Virus record (IMG/VR): IMGVR_UViG_3300035698_015017
Location: 1-29,840 of that record
Source of the DNA: a virus
Reading direction: 5' to 3' (one strand)
DNA length: 29,840 nt
Shown: positions 13,117-20,835 of the stretch, in pieces
Position numbering within the stretch: position 1 is the first letter of the stretch
Layout of the letters: every line of letters starts with the position of its first letter
Position numbers and translations under genes: made by a program
The notes under the pieces: model-generated
What the model saw: only the letters and a program-made list of their open reading frames with translations
Database searches by the model: none
What the model was told of the DNA's origin: nothing

Positions 13117-15455
13117 TGGGCGCGCGCGAGGCGTTCCAGCGCACGGTGCGCAAGCTGGCCGGCATCGAGGTTGCGCCACAGGGCCGCGAGATGCGCGACC
13201 GCCGACCGGCCGACTCCGCGCTTAACCCCTCGACCTTGACCTCGGCGCTACGCAACGCCGATCAGGGCGAGATCTCGCAGTTGCAGTATATGGGCGAGGA
13301 GTCGCTGACCAAGTTCACGCACCTGGCGTCGGTTGTAGAGACGCGTCGCCTGAAAGTTCTCGGCACTCCGTGGAGCATCGAGCCGTCCGACCTTGAGGAC
13401 GCGCGCGCCGTGGAGATCGCCCAGGACGTGGAGCAGCGCATCCGCCGGATCAAGGGAGTCGAGCGGGCGCTGGAGCAACTGACGTATGCGCCGTTCGCGG
13501 GCTTTGCCTGGGCCGAGATGATGTGGAGCCCCGAGGGCCTGGCCGAGCTGCGGCCGCGATCCAACACGCAACTGTGCATCGACCGCCTGGCCGACGGCGA
13601 GGAACTGCGGCTGTATCGCACGTTCGACCCGCACGGCGAGCCGCTCGAGCCGCTCAAGGCTCTGATCCACTCCCGCCCGCAGCACGGGTCGCTGTTGCGC
13701 GCGGGCCTGATCCGCCCGGCGCTGTGGCTGCACGCGCTGTGGACGTTCAACCTGATGCAGTGGGCCTCGATCGTCGAGGCCTACGGACACCCGATCCGCA
13801 TCGGCAAGTACACTCGTACCGCCTCGCCCAAAGATATCCAGGTGCTCAAGGACGCGGTGCTGCGCATGGCGCGGGCGCAGGGCGCGGTGATCAGCGAGAC
13901 GACCGAGATTGAATTTCAGCACGCGCTGCAATCGGGCTCGTCCGTACTGCCACTTTCATTTCACAAGGCGCTTGACACCGAGGCGAGCAAGCTGGTCCTC
14001 GGGCAAACCGAGACCACCGAGAGCAGCGGTTCGTCGGGCTATGCCCAGGCCAAAGTGCATGAGGGCGTGCGCGAGGACCGTTGGATTGCAGACTGCGGCT
14101 CGCTCGCGGGCGACCTGACCGGCGACGCGACCGGCGGCCTGGTGGTTCCGCTGACGATTTATCACCACGGCGAGCAGGAGCTTTATCCGTACTGGCATTT
14201 TCACACCGAGCCGCCCGAGGACGAGACCGCCAAAATCGAGCGCCAGCAAAAGCGCGCGACCGTGCTGCGCAACGCGGCTGACCTGGGGGCGGACGTGACG
14301 ATCGCGCAGGTGCGTGAAGAGCTGGAGATCCGCGAGCGTCGGGGCGGCGAGCCGATCGTGGACGTGACAGCACCTGTTCCGGCGCCGGGGTCGGCGCAAC
14401 AAAATCAATTGCAACGCAACAGCCAAGCACGATTGTGGGATCTCGAGGGCAGTCAAACGGGGCTCGGGACGCGGGCGCATCGGTGGGGATCGCCCATATC
14501 AACACTCTATAAGCTGAGCCTCGACGAGCAGGTCAAGCTGCTGGCGCAGGACGCGGGGCGTTCGGACGAGCACGCGGCAATCGATCTGCTCGTGCCGACG
14601 TTCGCCGATCGCGCGCGGCCGTTCTATCAGGACCGCTGCGAGCAGTTGATCGAGTACGCGGCCAAACGCTTCGACGCGCTGGCCGAGCTCGATTTGCAAC
14701 ACACCACGCCGGACTACCCCAGCGGGCACGTGTTCCGCACCCACTTCGCCGGGCTTCTGGGTATCGGCTACCAACTCGGCGCGCTCGACGGCGTGGGCCA
14801 GGTGCAGGACGAGACCGGCGTGCGGATTATCGAGCTGGCGCAGGGCAAGATCCCGCCGCACATCGAGTGGGCGGCGCTGCCCCCGGAGGAGGCGCTCGAA
14901 CATCTGCGCGGGCAGCTCGCGCTGCAACGTTCTGACTACGAGGCGCTCGAGGGCGTGGCGCGGCGCAAGGCGTTTGTGATCGGCGACTACGAGGACCAGG
15001 CGCTGGTGCAGGAGCTGCACGGCGAGCTGGTGCGCGTGGTGCAGGAGGGCGGCACGGCGCGCGACTTCCGCAAGGCCGCCGAGGAGCGGTACGGCCGCAA
15101 AATCGACAGCGAGCAGCGGCGCTACCACGACTTCGTGTTCCGGCAAAACCTCGACACGGCGCTGAGCTACGGGCGGTTCAAATCGCAAAGCTCGCCGTCG
15201 GTGACCGCGCTGCTGCCGTGGTGGGAATATCAATCGATCCTCGACGATTCGACGACCGAGATCTGCGTGCATCTGCACCAGTTCACCGCGCGCCACGATG
15301 ATCCGGCCTGGGGGTCGATCTACCCGCCCAACCATTTCCAGTGCCGCGCCCTGGTGCGCGCCAGCACTCAGGGCGAGCAGATGCGGCTCCCATCCGACAT
15401 CGTGCCGGCGCGTGGATTCGACGGCAGCCCGGCGGATTTTATGGAGGTAGCGTGA
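13116..15455 (+). CDS. Portal (DUF935, gp29-like) fused to Mu F-like head morphogenesis domain
   Basis: The 779-residue protein is too long for a portal alone (Mu gp29 is 512). Residues about 25-420 resemble the DUF935 portal: EESLTKFTHLASVVETRRLKVLGTPWSIEP, later TFNLMQWASIVEAYGHPIRIGKY and ADCGSLAGDLTGDATGG. A proline/glutamine-rich linker near 420-455 leads to a C-terminal part resembling Mu gp30/F: RRKAFVIGDYED, a FRQNLDTALSYGRFKSQ helix and a YPPNHFQCRALVR end. The frame is continuous with no stop or second start between them. It should form the DNA-entry ring and bring the F minor head protein with it. Confidence 0.85.
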   Translation: MGAREAFQRTVRKLAGIEVAPQGREMRDRRPADSALNPSTLTSALRNADQGEISQLQYMGEESLTKFTHLASVVETRRLKVLGTPWSIEPSDLEDARAVEIAQDVEQRIRRIKGVERALEQLTYAPFAGFAWAEMMWSPEGLAELRPRSNTQLCIDRLADGEELRLYRTFDPHGEPLEPLKALIHSRPQHGSLLRAGLIRPALWLHALWTFNLMQWASIVEAYGHPIRIGKYTRTASPKDIQVLKDAVLRMARAQGAVISETTEIEFQHALQSGSSVLPLSFHKALDTEASKLVLGQTETTESSGSSGYAQAKVHEGVREDRWIADCGSLAGDLTGDATGGLVVPLTIYHHGEQELYPYWHFHTEPPEDETAKIERQQKRATVLRNAADLGADVTIAQVREELEIRERRGGEPIVDVTAPVPAPGSAQQNQLQRNSQARLWDLEGSQTGLGTRAHRWGSPISTLYKLSLDEQVKLLAQDAGRSDEHAAIDLLVPTFADRARPFYQDRCEQLIEYAAKRFDALAELDLQHTTPDYPSGHVFRTHFAGLLGIGYQLGALDGVGQVQDETGVRIIELAQGKIPPHIEWAALPPEEALEHLRGQLALQRSDYEALEGVARRKAFVIGDYEDQALVQELHGELVRVVQEGGTARDFRKAAEERYGRKIDSEQRRYHDFVFRQNLDTALSYGRFKSQSSPSVTALLPWWEYQSILDDSTTEICVHLHQFTARHDDPAWGSIYPPNHFQCRALVRASTQGEQMRLPSDIVPARGFDGSPADFMEVA

Positions 15456-16669
15456 TGGACCTCGAAGTAATCTTTGATAAAGGCCAGCTGTACTTCTGCT
15501 CGCAGGAGCTGGCCGGGCGCAAAGCGCCCGAATGGATCAGCATCGCGCCGCGCGGATCGTGGGTGTACACGCACGCCGACGGCAAACGTAAGCGCCTGGT
15601 CTACGACGACAAGACGTTGGGCGAGATGGTCGAGATGTTCGCGCGGCAGACGACCAGCCTGGTGATTGACTTCGACCACCAGACCAACCTCACCGCCCGG
15701 CAGGTTCCCGGCGCATCGGCTCCGGCGGCCGGGTTCGTCGACCGGTTGGAGATCCGGGCCGACGGCCTGTACGGCCACGTCGAGTATTGGACCGAGCGCG
15801 GCCGCCAGGCCGTTGAGTCCGGCGAGTATCGTTACATCTCGCCGACGCTCGCTACGCGCTTCGTCGATCGCGCCACAGGCAAGACCGAGAACAAATATTT
15901 ACTGATGAGCGTGGCGCTGACCAACCTGCCGTTTCTCCCGACTCAAAAAACGGTGCTCATGTCTCAAATCAACCCCGAGGGGGGCGCCCCTCTTAATCCA
16001 CCTTTGGAGGAATCCATGGATCCCAAAGATCTGAAAGCTCTCGGCCTGGCCGAGGGTGCGACTGATGAGCAGGTCCGCGAGGCTGTGTTGCAGCTCTCGC
16101 AGCGGCCCGCGAACTCGGCGGTCCTGGGAGCCCTCGGTATGAACGAGGGGGCTTCCGAGCAGGACGTGCTGGCGGCAATCAAGCCGCAGAGCGCTCTGCC
16201 CCAGGAACTGATCGCCGAACTCAAGCTGTCGGGCAAGGCCACGTCGGCCGACGCCGTGACCGCGATCAAAACACTGCGGCAAGGGGCGGGCGAGGCCAAC
16301 GAGGCCAAGTCCGAATTGGAGCAGCTCCAGGAGCAGGTCGGGGGGCTCCAGCAGTCCCTGACCGACGAGCGGGTCGGAGCGCATCTGCTCAGCCTGCAAT
16401 CGCGCGGAGTGGTCGGCGAGCAGGGCAGGGAGCGCAGCGCGGCCGAGAAGATGCTGCGCGCCGACTTCGACACCGGCGTCGAGCTGACCCAGGACTGGCC
16501 GGTCAAATTCCCGGTCAATCAGAAGCTCGATCTCGTGGCCGGAGACGCACCGATCCAGATGTCCCGCGACGATCGCGATGCAATGACCAGCGCCGGACTC
16601 GACCCCGACGACAAAGACCAGGTCAAGTCCTACCAGTCCGCCATGGCCGGTCTCAAAGGAGGTGAGTGA
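15455..16669 (+). CDS. I: Head maturation protease, Mu I-like, with C-terminal scaffold
   Basis: The ATG at 15455 overlaps the portal stop, giving 404 residues. The N-terminal half matches the Mu I-like protease group, with the LVIDFDHQTNLTARQVPGASAPAAGFVDRL region, EYRYISPTLATRF and LTNLPFLPTQKT. The C-terminal half from about residue 188 is acidic and helical with a coiled-coil (NEAKSELEQLQEQVGGLQQSL), fitting a scaffold. In Mu the scaffold Z is made from an internal start in I; the same arrangement is visible here at 16016. It should trim the scaffold and capsid during prohead maturation. Confidence 0.86.
   Translation: MDLEVIFDKGQLYFCSQELAGRKAPEWISIAPRGSWVYTHADGKRKRLVYDDKTLGEMVEMFARQTTSLVIDFDHQTNLTARQVPGASAPAAGFVDRLEIRADGLYGHVEYWTERGRQAVESGEYRYISPTLATRFVDRATGKTENKYLLMSVALTNLPFLPTQKTVLMSQINPEGGAPLNPPLEESMDPKDLKALGLAEGATDEQVREAVLQLSQRPANSAVLGALGMNEGASEQDVLAAIKPQSALPQELIAELKLSGKATSADAVTAIKTLRQGAGEANEAKSELEQLQEQVGGLQQSLTDERVGAHLLSLQSRGVVGEQGRERSAAEKMLRADFDTGVELTQDWPVKFPVNQKLDLVAGDAPIQMSRDDRDAMTSAGLDPDDKDQVKSYQSAMAGLKGGE
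16016..16669 (+). CDS. Internal in-frame scaffold start, Mu Z-like
   Basis: Inside the I gene an ATG (16016) follows TTGGAGGAATCC, a strong ribosome site with five nt spacing, and lies in the same frame (residue 188). The product would be 217 residues, acidic and helical, starting MDPKDLKALGLAEG. Mu makes its scaffold Z in this way. The sequence directly before it is glycine/proline-rich (GGAPLNPPLEES), like an interdomain linker. Proof would need N-terminal mapping. Confidence 0.68.
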   Translation: MDPKDLKALGLAEGATDEQVREAVLQLSQRPANSAVLGALGMNEGASEQDVLAAIKPQSALPQELIAELKLSGKATSADAVTAIKTLRQGAGEANEAKSELEQLQEQVGGLQQSLTDERVGAHLLSLQSRGVVGEQGRERSAAEKMLRADFDTGVELTQDWPVKFPVNQKLDLVAGDAPIQMSRDDRDAMTSAGLDPDDKDQVKSYQSAMAGLKGGE

Positions 16670-17907
16670 TGGGTGCCACCGTTGACCGCGATCCTCAACT
16701 CAAACCCGGACACCTGACCAGCGTTGCGGTGGCCGCCGCGACCACGATCTACGCGGGCACCAAGGTGGGCCTCGACGCCACGGGCTACGCGATCCCCGCG
16801 TCCACAAGCGCTGTCAGCGTGATCGGCGTGGCCGACGAGCAGGTGGACAACTCCGCCGGGCTCGACGCCGCGCTGTACATCAAGGTGCGCAGCGGCGAGA
16901 GCTACGTGCTGGACAACAGCGAAATAAACCCGGTCGACCTGACCATGCTCAACCAGGCGGTCTACGTCGAGGACGACCAGACTGTTGACGACGGCACGGC
17001 AGGCGGCCCGCAGGCTGGCATCCTGATCCGCATCGAGGACGACGGCCCGCGCGTGTTCATCCCGCACGGCGCCGGAGTCGAGGCGATCACCGGCAGCGAG
17101 ATCGCCGACGGCTCGATCACCACGGCCAAGCTGGCCGCCGACGCGGTGGACGGCACGAAGATCGCCGACGACGCGATCGACTCCGAGCACATCGCCGACG
17201 GCGCAATCGATCCGGCGCACCTGGCCGACCTGGCCGTGGAGACCGGCAAAATCGCGGCCGACGCGGTGGACGGGACCAAGCTGGCCGACGACGCGGTCGA
17301 CAGCGAGCACATCACCGACGGTTCGATCGATACGGCGCACCTGGCTGCCGACGCGGTGGACGGCACGAAGCTGGCCGACGACGCGGTCGAGTCCGAGCAC
17401 ATCGCCGACGGCGCAATCGACCCGGCGCACCTGGCCGACCTGGCCGTGGAGACCGGCAAAATCGCGGCCGACGCGGTGGACGGGACCAAGCTGGCCGACG
17501 ACGCGGTCGAGTCCGAGCACATCGCCGACGGCGCAATCGACCCGGCGCACCTGGCCGACCTGGCCGTGGAGACCGGCAAGATCGCGGCCGACGCGGTGGA
17601 CGGGACCAAGCTGGCCGACGACGCGGTCGACTCCGAGCACATCGCCGACGGCGCGATCGACAACGCACACATCGCCAACAGCACGATCGAAAGCGGCAAG
17701 CTGAGCGTGTTCAAGTCCACGGAGCAGTCCGGCTCCGGCAGCGAGCAGACCATCGCCCACGGCCTGGGACGCACCCCGGCCCTGGTGATGGTGCTGCCCT
17801 CCGAGGGCGACGGCAACGCCTGGGACTACGCCGAGGGCACGCACGACGGCACCAACTGCTACGTCACGGCGTCCTCCGCGCACAAATACACCGTCGTGGC
17901 CCTGTAG
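16669..17907 (+). CDS. Capsid decoration protein with decapeptide-repeat head fibre
   Basis: The 412-residue protein follows a near-perfect AAAGGAGGTGA ribosome site. Residues 1-140 resemble the DUF2190-like decoration proteins that sit between protease and capsid genes in many Mu-like phages. Residues 146-345 are 20 consecutive decapeptide repeats of the form ADxAIDxxHL. Residues 346-412 form a small domain with HGLGRTPALVMVLP and a HDGTNCYVTASS motif, like the tips of phage fibres. Similar ADGSIT-type repeats occur in phage head fibres. The protein may stud the head and bind host or environment surfaces. Its position before the T gene supports a head rather than a tail role. Confidence 0.78.
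   Translation: MGATVDRDPQLKPGHLTSVAVAAATTIYAGTKVGLDATGYAIPASTSAVSVIGVADEQVDNSAGLDAALYIKVRSGESYVLDNSEINPVDLTMLNQAVYVEDDQTVDDGTAGGPQAGILIRIEDDGPRVFIPHGAGVEAITGSEIADGSITTAKLAADAVDGTKIADDAIDSEHIADGAIDPAHLADLAVETGKIAADAVDGTKLADDAVDSEHITDGSIDTAHLAADAVDGTKLADDAVESEHIADGAIDPAHLADLAVETGKIAADAVDGTKLADDAVESEHIADGAIDPAHLADLAVETGKIAADAVDGTKLADDAVDSEHIADGAIDNAHIANSTIESGKLSVFKSTEQSGSGSEQTIAHGLGRTPALVMVLPSEGDGNAWDYAEGTHDGTNCYVTASSAHKYTVVAL
17104..17703 (+). repeat. Coding tandem repeat, 30-bp unit in 120-bp super-repeat
   Basis: The GACGCGGTGGA marker recurs at 17140, 17260, 17350, 17470 and 17590, giving spacings of 120, 90, 120 and 120 bp. Each full unit codes four decapeptides; the 90-bp unit lacks one. 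Successive units are nearly identical at DNA level, so slippage or recombination probably changes their number. All length changes are multiples of 30 bp, keeping the frame. Confidence 0.92.
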
Positions 17908-17931
17908 GGCCTGGCGAAGAGGAGACACTAA

Positions 17932-18816
17932 ATGTTGAACCAAGCTGCAATCGACCGCGCGTTCAGCGCCTGGACGGCGAGGTTTGAACAGCTGACCCAG
18001 GGCGCGCAGTCGGAGATCTACAAACAGTTCATCATGGACATTCCCGGCGCCAAGGGTAAGTCGTCCGTCGACTTCACATTCCTTGAGAAACTGCCGATGT
18101 TCAAGAAGTTCGTCGACGAGCGGACCAGGCGGAAGCTCAAGGGCGGGAAATACACGGTGCGCAGCGAGCCCTGGGAGCTGACGTTCGATGAAGATCGATT
18201 CACGATCGAGAACGGCGACACCGTGGGCATCATGGCCCTCCTCGCGACCTGCCCCGACCAGGCCAACGTGCTGTACGACCAGGAGGTCGCGCGGGTGTTC
18301 GGCGAAGGGTTCACCGAGCTGGGGCCGGATGAAAAAATGTTCTTCGCCACCAACCACCTGGTGGGACCGAAGACCACGGCGAGCAACAAGGGCACGGCCG
18401 CGCTGTCCTCGGCAGCGCTGCAAGCCGGTCGTCAGGCGATGGCCGGGCTCAAATATTCGGACAAGCAGCCGATGGGCGTGCGAGCTTCGCTGCTCGTTGT
18501 CCCCACGGACCTCGAGGATCTGGCCGACGCGCTCGTGTCGGTCGAGAAGCTCGATGACGGCAAGACCAACAATCCAAACCGAAACAAGTGCAAGGTCGTG
18601 TGCCTCGATTGGCTCCCCTCCAGCACCGCATGGTTCCTGGTGGATGCCCGCCGGGCGGTTATCCGACCCTTCATCTTCGGCGAGTCCGAGCCGGTACGGA
18701 CGGTGAACTACCTGGATCAGGACAAGGACAAGGTGGTCATGGGCGCGCAGGAGCGGCACATGATCGACTACAGCCACTGGTGGCCGCTGGCCTACGGCTC
18801 CACCGGCGCGGCCTGA
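17932..18816 (+). CDS. T: Major head (capsid) protein, Mu gpT-like
   Basis: The 294-residue product is close to Mu gpT in length and shows its features: MLNQAAIDRAFSAWTARF at the start, a FLEKLPMFKKFVDERTRRKL segment, FTIENGDTVGI, a PDEKMFFATNHL insert, and PMGVRASLLVVPTDLE and an HMIDYSHWWPLAYG end. It follows a GAGGAG ribosome site. It forms the HK97-fold icosahedral shell. It is the last gene before a non-coding block, so it probably ends a head transcript. Confidence 0.92.
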   Translation: MLNQAAIDRAFSAWTARFEQLTQGAQSEIYKQFIMDIPGAKGKSSVDFTFLEKLPMFKKFVDERTRRKLKGGKYTVRSEPWELTFDEDRFTIENGDTVGIMALLATCPDQANVLYDQEVARVFGEGFTELGPDEKMFFATNHLVGPKTTASNKGTAALSSAALQAGRQAMAGLKYSDKQPMGVRASLLVVPTDLEDLADALVSVEKLDDGKTNNPNRNKCKVVCLDWLPSSTAWFLVDARRAVIRPFIFGESEPVRTVNYLDQDKDKVVMGAQERHMIDYSHWWPLAYGSTGAA

Positions 18817-18966
18817 TCCAGGGCAAATAAAGAATGAGCACCCCATGGAATCGAGGGCGGCAATGATGGCTGGGTCGGAAGCTTCCCCGTTGACGGCGGC
18901 AGGGTCTCGCCGCCCTCGGTTTCATGATTTATCTCAAACGCGCCACAAGGCCCCAGGATCGACGAT

Positions 18967-19006
18967 CGGGGAGGTCCCCGCCCGTGCAACGGGGCTTGCT
19001 TGTTTT
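18967..19006 (+). terminator. Two hairpins followed by a T-rich run
   Basis: CGGGG-AGGT-CCCCG (18967-18971, 18976-18980) is followed directly by CCCGT-GCA-ACGGG (18981-18993) and then by GGCTTGCTTGTTTT-like T-rich DNA ending at 19006. The T-run is interrupted, so termination may be partial. It lies after the capsid gene, where a head transcript could end. Confidence 0.5.
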
Positions 19007-19022
19007 AAATCGGTTACGGCCA

Positions 19023-19040
19023 TTTACACGCCGTTTACAC
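19023..19040. repeat. Direct repeat TTTACAC, 11 bp apart
   Basis: TTTACAC occurs at 19023-19029 and 19034-19040, about one helical turn apart, 29 bp upstream of the gp36-like gene. It may be an activator site or part of a promoter for the tail genes; no clear -10 box is seen. Confidence 0.35.
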
Positions 19041-19068
19041 AAATCCACGGGGGCGTCCGGGGGGCTAT

Positions 19069-19527
19069 ATGGCAGATCCCAGCTATGAACTGACCGTCGA
19101 GACCCTACAAACGGCCTTGGGCGAGACCCGTTTGCGCCAGTTGACCGACGACTCGGGCACCGGCGAGATCGACGAGGGCGTGGTTAATCAGGCGATCGCC
19201 GAGACCAAGGGCGAGATGCACGCGCTGGTGGCCGGGCGCCTGCGCACGCCGCTGCCGGACAACGCCGTGGTGTTCGGCCTGGGCCGCGCCATCGTCACGT
19301 TCAAACTCTACTGCCGCCACGAGGACGAGACCCCAGATCCGGTGGTGCGCGCGCACAAGGCCGCGCTGCAAATGCTGCACGACGCGCACGACGGCCGGGC
19401 GGTGATCGAGGGGACCGTGCAGGTTGACGCGGCCTCCTCGCTGACCAACCCGACGACCGAGAGTGCCGGCGGCATGACTGCCGGCCAGCGGCTGACCTTC
19501 GACCGCGACGACACGAAGGGATTTTAG
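19069..19527 (+). CDS. Head-tail connector protein, gp36/DUF1320-like
   Basis: The 152-residue product has the DUF1320 pattern: LTVETLQTALGETRLRQLTDD, GEIDEGVVNQAIAETKGEMHALVAGRL and FGLGRAIVTFKLYCRHE. This is a helical connector that sits next to the capsid gene in Mu-like phages and fits the head-completion/adaptor class. The ribosome site is poor (G-rich). The ATG begins directly after the non-coding control block. Confidence 0.84.
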   Translation: MADPSYELTVETLQTALGETRLRQLTDDSGTGEIDEGVVNQAIAETKGEMHALVAGRLRTPLPDNAVVFGLGRAIVTFKLYCRHEDETPDPVVRAHKAALQMLHDAHDGRAVIEGTVQVDAASSLTNPTTESAGGMTAGQRLTFDRDDTKGF

Positions 19528-20022
19528 ATGAGCATCTGGGCGCACTGCCAGGCGATCCAAGACCCGGAGTTCAAACGGATGCTCTCGCGGCTGCATCGCG
19601 CGGGCTCGGACACCAAGCAACTGATGGACGGCATCGGCCACGCGCTGCTCGAATCCATCGACCGCAACTTTGAGGAGCAGGGGCGACCCGAGCCCTGGGC
19701 GCCACTGAGTTGGGCGGGCCTGCGCAATCGCGTGCGCGGTCGCCTGAGCAAACGCGACGGCACCATGCGCGCCGCGCCGCTGCGCAAGATGGCGGCGGTG
19801 AAAATCCTGCAATGGACCGGCCGCCTGCGCCGCTCGATCAAGACCAAGGCCGACGCCAACCGCGTGGCCGTGGGCACCAACCTGATCTACGCCCGCTATC
19901 AGCAGGAGCCGTGGGACGGGCACAAGCCCGGCCGCCCGTTCCTGATGGTGCAGCAGCAGGATTGGCAGACGATCCGCGACATGGCGTTTAGGTTTTACGA
20001 GATGCAAATGGCGGGGGCCTAA
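19528..20022 (+). CDS. Virion morphogenesis protein, Mu gpG/phage tail S-like
   Basis: The 164-residue product starts directly after the previous TAG. It has the family pattern of a helical N-terminus, GHALLESIDRNFEEQGRPEPWAPLSW, a basic KMAAVKILQWTGRLRRSI segment, then VAVGTNLIYARYQQ and a GRPFLMV end. The family (Mu gpG, P2 S) completes tails or the head-tail joint. Position after the gp36-like gene agrees. Confidence 0.86.
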   Translation: MSIWAHCQAIQDPEFKRMLSRLHRAGSDTKQLMDGIGHALLESIDRNFEEQGRPEPWAPLSWAGLRNRVRGRLSKRDGTMRAAPLRKMAAVKILQWTGRLRRSIKTKADANRVAVGTNLIYARYQQEPWDGHKPGRPFLMVQQQDWQTIRDMAFRFYEMQMAGA

Positions 20023-20023
20023 C

Positions 20024-20611
20024 GTGTCCGTGGCCGGATACACCGCGATCGAGCAGGCGATCCGCCAGGCGTTGATCGACGGCCTGAGCTATCTCAACGC
20101 CGACCGCGTGATGGTCGGTCGCGGAGATCCCAAAGCGATCCTCGACCACGTCTACACCGATCCACCGCGCGTGGGCGTGCTGGTGATGGGCGGGCAATGG
20201 GGACGGGCCTCATCGAAGCACCGCCAGCGCGAGCTCAAGGTGACGATCATCTGCTGCGTGCGCCACCTGGCGGGCGCGGCCCAGGCCAAGCACGGCACGG
20301 CCGCCGGAGACCTGGGCCTGCACGAGATGGTCTCGGACGTGCTCGAGCACGTGGGCGCGGCCAAGCATCTTGGCGGCTTGCTGTACACGCCGCTCGAACC
20401 ACAGCGCGACTATCAGGACTACGACCCGCAGTTCGACAAGCAGCGGCTCACCGCCTGGGTGATCGAGTGGAGCTGCTCGCAGCTCGTGGATTGGCCGCCG
20501 GTCCTGACCGAGCCCACGGACCCGCAGGTGCTTGAGACCGAGTTCCGCCTCAAGCCCGGCGACGACGTGGCCGACTACACAACAAAACAAACCTTCACGG
20601 AGGACGAGTAA
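20024..20611 (+). CDS. Mu gp37-like (DUF1834) tail protein
   Basis: The GTG start lies one nt after the previous stop, giving 195 residues. The order gpG-like, this gene, DUF2635, sheath is the Mu order for gp37. Features include YTAIEQAIRQALIDGL at the N-terminus, a PPRVGVLVMGGQWG strand and a LTAWVIEWSCSQLV strand near the end. These fit tail-terminator-type proteins that join the tail to the head. The call rests more on position than on a decisive motif. Confidence 0.7.
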   Translation: MSVAGYTAIEQAIRQALIDGLSYLNADRVMVGRGDPKAILDHVYTDPPRVGVLVMGGQWGRASSKHRQRELKVTIICCVRHLAGAAQAKHGTAAGDLGLHEMVSDVLEHVGAAKHLGGLLYTPLEPQRDYQDYDPQFDKQRLTAWVIEWSCSQLVDWPPVLTEPTDPQVLETEFRLKPGDDVADYTTKQTFTEDE

Positions 20612-20835
20612 TGATTTACGAGGTAAGGCCCGCGAACGGTAAGCGCGTGCCGATACACAATCAGCCGCGCGAGCCGCTACCGCAGGGCGTCTGGACCCCG
20701 GTGCGCGGCAACGGCGCGCTGACCTACTACAAATGGATCGCGCGCTCCAAGGACGTGGAGCTGCGCAAGGTCAAGGCCGCCAAGCCGCAGCCGTCTGCGC
20801 CGCCGCAGCTCGAAAAAAAGGGAGGTGACAAGTGA
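20611..20835 (+). CDS. Mu gp38-like DUF2635 protein
   Basis: The 74-residue product overlaps the previous stop by one nt (TAATG). VRPANGKRVPIHN...PLPQGVWTPV and YYKWIARSKDVEL follow the DUF2635 layout, in which a short protein precedes the tail sheath. The C-terminal 20 residues are K/P-rich and appear unstructured. The end of the gene carries the ribosome site AAAAGGGAGGTGAC for the sheath gene. Confidence 0.76.
   Translation: MIYEVRPANGKRVPIHNQPREPLPQGVWTPVRGNGALTYYKWIARSKDVELRKVKAAKPQPSAPPQLEKKGGDK

Larger units (their letters stand above)
18817..19068. other. Non-coding block between head and tail genes
   Basis: No gene is supported. It contains a 10-bp perfect inverted repeat CGAGGGCGGC (18852-18861) / GCCGCCCTCG (18909-18918), a local hairpin GGCGGC / GCCGCC (18895-18900, 18909-18914) that competes for the same right arm, a 10-bp palindrome GGAAGCTTCC (18877-18886), terminator-like hairpins (18967-19006) and two TTTACAC copies 11 bp apart (19023 and 19034). 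Confidence 0.65.

Noticed and set aside
17104-17703. CRISPR-like array
   Set aside because: The repeats are contiguous, in frame and encode decapeptides; there are no unique spacers.
16630-18846. Very long minus-strand open frame (738 codons)
   Set aside because: It is antisense to the fibre and capsid genes. Its repetitive V/G/D/R composition mirrors the repeats on the plus strand, and it has no family resemblance.
18835-18867. Short frame starting MSTPWNRG after the capsid gene
   Set aside because: Ten codons only, with no ribosome site.
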